A stretch of DNA of 64,000 nucleotides from positions 80,519-144,518 of the forward strand of contig WHVA01000288.1 of assembly GCA_015179125.1 (NCBI GenBank), in the 5' to 3' direction. Source of the DNA: Gautieria morchelliformis. Taxonomy: Eukaryota; Basidiomycota; Agaricomycetes; Gomphales; Gomphaceae. Position numbers and translations under genes: made by a program. The notes under the pieces are model-generated. The model was not told the origin of the DNA, did no database searches, and saw only the letters and a list, made by a program, of their open reading frames with translations. Below, piece after piece: positions 59,682 through 64,000 of this stretch (position 1 is the stretch's first letter; each line of letters opens with the position of its first letter).

Positions 59682-59690
59682 CCCCCCTCT
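59682..59690 (-). promoter_or_regulatory. polypurine tract and first LTR bases of element 3
   Basis: The minus strand reads AGAGGGGGG then TGATGTCAGGGG, the same signature as element 2. Only about 8-11 LTR bases remain before the gag fragment. Confidence 0.65.
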
Positions 59691-62600
59691 AGCGTGCTGC
59701 GTCCTCGAAGCACGGGACACAAGGGATTTGAAATGCCAGCGAGCGGATTCGGCGAGGGGCACCTGGATGTGTCCTGATAGAACTCCCGGAGTTTGTCAGG
59801 AGCGGAAACATCTTGCTCCGGGACCCACGAATTCTCCTCGTACCCATACCTTCCCATTTCACGAGGAATTGGAGTCGTCCTCGCACAAACCAGCTGTCCA
59901 GGATCCGTTCTACCACGTAGTGCTCTTCCCCATCTACAATTTCTGGCGGAGGTGGCGGATGAGCCTTCCCGTGGAAATTGGGTCCTCAAGCATAGGGAGT
60001 AACTTCACCACGTTGAAGACGGGGTGGAGGCGGGACATGGACATCGGAAGTCGGAGGCGGTATGCATTCCGGTCCAACCCTCCGCGTCACCTGTGAAGGG
60101 CCCAAGGTAGCGGTGGGCAAGCTTCTGCGAAGGGCGTGTGGTGTGGATGTCACTTGCATCTAGGTACACCTTGTCTCCAACTTGGTACTCTGGGGCAGGA
60201 ACCCGGCGTCGGTTGTAGTACCCTTGCCATGTCATCCTTGGCCTTCGCAAGGGCCGACTTGGCTTCCGAAAGGGTGGGAGTCCATGCGGTCTCGGAACTC
60301 ATTGACCGTCTCGAGTCGGGAGTCAGCCTGGCGTGGTTCGAAGCCCATCCGCGGTGTCGTCCGGAGTCAAGCATGAAGGGAGTCTGTTGCGGGCGGAATG
60401 GACATGGTTGTTGTATTGAATTCCGCCAGCGGAAGTAACTCATCCCAGTTCATCCTGCTCTCATTGACAAAGAGGCGGAGATATTGCTCCAACTCCTGAT
60501 TGACCCGTTTCCGTCTGTCCGTCACCCTGCGGATGGTACGCTGTGGTGGTAGCCAGCTTTATGCCGAGCAGGCGGTAGAGCTCCCGAGTCAGTTCCGCGA
60601 CAAACTGCGGACCTCGTCGGAAACGACTTGCTTCGGGAGCCCATGCAACTTCCAGACATGTGCAAGGAACAGGCGGGCCGCTCCGAGGGCTGTGATCGTC
60701 GTGTGCGTCGGAATGAAGTGGGACACCTTGCTCACCGAATCCACGACGTTCATGATCGCGTCGTAGCCATGAGATCTGGGAGTTCAACGATGAAGTCGAC
60801 ACTGATGGTGTCCCAGCGGGATTCGGGAATCGGGAGCGGAACAAGTTCTCCGACGGGCGGACGTCGTTGCGCTTTGGTTCGGAGACAAAGGTCACACGTC
60901 TTCACGTACTGTCCGATGTAGCGGGACATCTGAGGCCACCAGTAATTCCGAGCCACTAACTCCAGCGTCTTCCACCTGCCAGCATGCCCAGCGACCCGTG
61001 TGTCATGGTGCTGGGACACGATGCGACGGCGGAGGTCCGGCCCCACCCGGAACATAGACCTTGCCTCTGAAGTGGAGCAGTCCATCACGTTCCGACCATT
61101 CCGCTGCCGTACAGACCGTGAGTGCCCCTTCCGGAGTTCCTCCCACTGCCTTCACCACGACTCCTCCTTCTCTCCATTCCCGGTACTGCTCCGGATATCC
61201 CGGAGCATTTCCGCTTCCCGCCCCAACTGCAGTTACTCCTTCTAGGGCACGGATTGCAAAGAGACTTGGGCGGAGCAGTGTCATATCCGCGTTGTCTCCA
61301 CTTCCGCTTCCGTGATCCGCGCGGCGGGATAGGGCATCGGGCTTGCCCATGGTGCGGCCGGGGCGGTGGTGGAGCATGAAGTCAAACCGGGACAGGTGTA
61401 GGGACCACCGTGCTTGTCGTCGGTTCAGCTTCTTAGACGTGCGGAAATACTCGAGGTTCTTGTGGTCTGTCCAGATCTAAAAGGGCATAGAGCACCCTCG
61501 AGGAAGTGTCGCCACTCCTCCAGCGCTCGGATGATTGCCAGCATCTCCTTGTCATGGATCTCATAGTTCCGCTCGACCGGACTAAGGCTCTTAGAGAAGA
61601 AGGCAATCGGATGCCACCCCCCACCATCTTCCGATGACTGCTGTGACAAGACCGCTCCGGTAGCTGCGTCGGAAGAATCCGCCTCGACTCGATAAGGGCG
61701 AGAGTCGTCGGGAAAGATCAGGACCGGGGCGGAAGTGATCAGCTCCTTGAGTTTGTCAAAGGAAGTCTGTTCCGGCTCTCCCCACCGCCATCCAACCTCC
61801 TTCTTGGTGAGGTCGAAGAGGGCACGGGCGTGGCAGGAGAAGTCCTTGATGAACCGCCGGTAGAAATTGACAAACCCAATGAAGGACTGGACCTCCTTCT
61901 TGTTTCGCGGCACGGGCCAATCCGATACACCGGAAACTTTGACTGGGTCCATTTCCACCTTTCCTTCCGACACAATCACCCCAAGATACTCTATCCGCGT
62001 CCGCTCAAATTCGCACTTTTCCGGCTTGAGACACAGGTTGTACTCCCGGAGCCGTTCCAGCACTCTCCGCACGACTTCCCGATGTTCGGACATTTTTTCG
62101 TGAAAATGAGGATGTCATCGAGGTAGACGCAGACAACCCCTTCTGCTATCATGTCACGGAAAATGTCATTCATCATCGTCTGGAATGTGGCGGGACTGTT
62201 GGTGAGGCCAAAGAACATGACCTGTGGCTCAAAGAGTCCTCGTTGGTGCGGAATGCGGCCTTCCACTCGTCTCCCTCCCGGATCCGGACATTTTGAAGCC
62301 CCAGCGGACATCCAGCTTAGTGAAGTACTCGCCCCGCGGAGTTGTGTGATCAGTTCGGAAATGAGTGGAATGGGGTACCGGTTCTTGATCGTGATCGCAT
62401 TCAAGGCCCGGTAGTCCTGCACAAGTCTGAGCGAGCCATCCTTCTTCTTGATGAAGAACACCGGAGATGCCATGGGTGACTTGGAGGGGCGGATCCTCCC
62501 TGTACGGAGGTTTTCCGCAAGGAATGCATCGAGCTCTACCTGCTCCTTGGGTGACAGCGGGTAGACCTTGCAGTTGGTGGGCTTTGACCCAGGCTCCAAC

Positions 62601-63350
62601 TCGATGGCGTGGTCCCACAGCTTCCGTGGAGGCAGGGTATCAAACGACTCCTTGGAAAAGACGTCCTCAACTCCCGCAGGTACTCCGGAATTTCCGCCTC
62701 CACTCTATCATCCTCTTGAGGCTTCAGCAAGGCGTTGCGAAATATTTCCGGTGGCGCGGATGTGTTCCGCTTCCGGCGGAAGGTTTACGTACAGCAAGCG
62801 CTCCCCTTCCGCAGAGTGTCTTCCGGGCCGAGTCGGATGCGTCGGAATCGGAATTGGAAGGGGGATCCGGTTCAAATTCCGCTTCCGAGTCTTCTTCTGC
62901 AAGCAGTGGATGGGGGCCGAACGACATGTCTGTATGAGCCGTTCGGTCTTCCGCTGCTCCTGGCGCTCCTTCCGCACTCCGACCGCACATGTGACACTTG
63001 GCTGGACATCGACTCATCAGTACCTTCCGAGTCTGCCAATTGATCTCCGGGTTGTGCTCCTGAAGCCAGGTAAACCCGAGGATGATGTCTTGCTTCCCCA
63101 GGCTGGTGACGCAAAGGAAGTGCGTTCGAGTGTCCATCGTAGCGGAGAATTGTGTCACTATCTCCGTGATGGACCCTGCCTCATTGGGGCTTCCATCCAC
63201 ATTGAACACCGGGATTGCACGTTGCAACTTCCGCGTGGTCAGTCGGTTCCGTTCCACATAGTCCCGGTCCATAAACTGACCAGTGGCCCCGCAATCGACA
63301 AGGGCGGGTCCGGATTTGACTTCCGCCGTATCTGTCGTCTGGTCCACCTT
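59691..63350 (-). pseudogene. pol of gypsy element 3 (protease, RT, RNase H, integrase, chromodomain), heavily frameshifted
   Basis: The protease (62724-63347) has active site ALVDCGATGQFMDRD and IILGFTWLQEHNPEINW. RT spans 62599-61991 with ASPVFFIKKKDGSLRLVQDY and YLDDILIFTKK. RNase H lies in 61425-62093 ([36 protein letters not shown]). Integrase pieces are spread over at least five frames between 61377 and 60005: H2C2 near 60950 with [13 protein letters not shown], a core with [10 protein letters not shown], and TTAYHPQGDGQTE. A chromodomain follows at about 59916-59780 (VERILDSWFVRGRLQFLVKW). Many single-base frame changes show long decay, more than in element 2. It is related to, but distinct from, element 2. 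Confidence 0.85.
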
Positions 63351-63355
63351 AATGA

Positions 63356-64000
63356 CTAGTGACTTGGGGCCAGGGGTGGCAGCAACAACATAGCGCTTCG
63401 GAAGGCGTCTCTCCCAAGGGCGGATGCGGGATGGATGGGTGTCAGATTTGGTTTTTGTGTGACTTTATCCGGTGGGTCTGTACGAAGTGAGGGGAGTGGG
63501 GGCTTTTCATTCTCTACTTCAAGACAGGCAAACCGGTTATGTACAGGCAGCAGGGGCACACATCTCACCCGCTGCGTGTCACAAAATCCGACGCATCTTC
63601 CGCTTCCGGTAGACCATGTTCCGCATTTTCGGAAAGTCTCTTCCGCAGTGGGCACTCCGTTTATGTCTGCAAGTGCGAGGAACTCTGGAAGGATCTCGAG
63701 TTTCTCCTCTGTGGTCATAAGCCGGATATCAAAGGCTTGGGGGCACTCGCGAGCATAGTGGCCTGGTTGTCGGCAGCGGAAGCAGGTGATAGTTCCGTGG
63801 CCTTTTCCGCGCATGCGGTCAACATCCATCGGGGCAGGGCCACTCTTCGAGGGAGGAGGGCTATGGTTCCTAATAGGAGCAGGCGGAGCAAGCATCGGAA
63901 ATAATTTCCGTGTGGGAATGAATGCGCTTCCGGGTTTTGGCACAGGTGGAGTAGGACGAGCGGAACTGCGTGTCCGTGTTCCGACTCGTCTCCACGAGGC
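63356..64000 (-). CDS. Gag of gypsy element 3, C-terminal part, runs off the window
   Basis: The minus-strand frame is open through the right edge, so the start is outside. It contains Pro/Arg-rich sequence, one zinc knuckle CFRCRQPGHYAREC (CX2CX4HX4C) near 63780, and a helical linker (TTEEKLEILPEFLALADING). It ends at 63356. The protease follows in another frame after a frame change near 63400. It would bind RNA in the particle. Confidence 0.75.
   Translation of the reverse strand, partial: ASWRRVGTRTRSSARPTPPVPKPGSAFIPTRKLFPMLAPPAPIRNHSPPPSKSGPAPMDVDRMRGKGHGTITCFRCRQPGHYARECPQAFDIRLMTTEEKLEILPEFLALADINGVPTAEETFRKCGTWSTGSGRCVGFCDTQRVRCVPLLPVHNRFACLEVENEKPPLPSLRTDPPDKVTQKPNLTPIHPASALGRDAFRSAMLLLPPLAPSH

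Overview
The window looks like nuclear DNA of a filamentous basidiomycete, most likely an agaricomycete mushroom-forming fungus. The evidence is genes split by many short GT-AG introns of about 45-65 nt, conserved eukaryotic housekeeping genes, chromodomain Ty3/gypsy retrotransposons, and a tyrosine-recombinase (DIRS-like) retroelement. No bacterial-style operons, CRISPR arrays, rRNA genes or convincing tRNA genes were seen. The species cannot be named from the sequence alone.

Layout. (1) 1-7313: a decayed Ty3/gypsy element on the minus strand (5' LTR about 6842-7313, gag, protease, RT/RNase H, integrase, chromodomain). A plus-strand Zn2Cys6-type zinc-finger ORF converges on its 3' end and runs off the left edge. 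(2) 7500-8643: a frameshifted RGG-box ORF that carries a 98-bp inverted repeat. (3) 8820-20251: single-copy type genes, namely an MFS transporter whose last exon lies in a perfect 352-bp tandem duplication, a lactonase relic, an HtrL/YibB-like type II membrane protein, a saccharopine-dehydrogenase-like oxidoreductase and an aldo/keto reductase. (4) 20438-39662: a conserved housekeeping block with the vesicle tether USO1/p115, the rRNA-processing factor EFG1 (convergent with USO1), a multipass membrane protein, a U1A/U2B''-type snRNP protein, a PMR1-type Ca2+/Mn2+ ATPase, a GT71 mannosyltransferase and an F-box protein. (5) 39663-50800: gene-poor sequence with two AT-rich foldback (MITE-like) elements, a membrane-anchored SDR-like gene, a small gene apparently ended by a foldback element, and a broken zinc-finger gene. 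(6) 51221-64000: a transposon graveyard with a DIRS-like RNase H plus tyrosine recombinase, an unknown HTH-like ORF, and two further minus-strand Ty3/gypsy elements. The first of these has an accessory ORF with its own TATA box. A stray gag fragment of the first element's family lies between them.

USO1 (ER-Golgi tethering), PMR1 (Golgi Ca2+/Mn2+ supply) and the GT71 mannosyltransferase (Mn2+-dependent Golgi glycosylation) all serve the secretory pathway. In a fungus their proximity is probably coincidental. The most interesting material is in the retroelements: accessory ORFs between pol and the 3' LTR in two different Ty3 lineages, a possible +1 gag-pol shift site, and microhomology-bounded gag fragment capture. 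No single feature can be called a new biological system on sequence alone.
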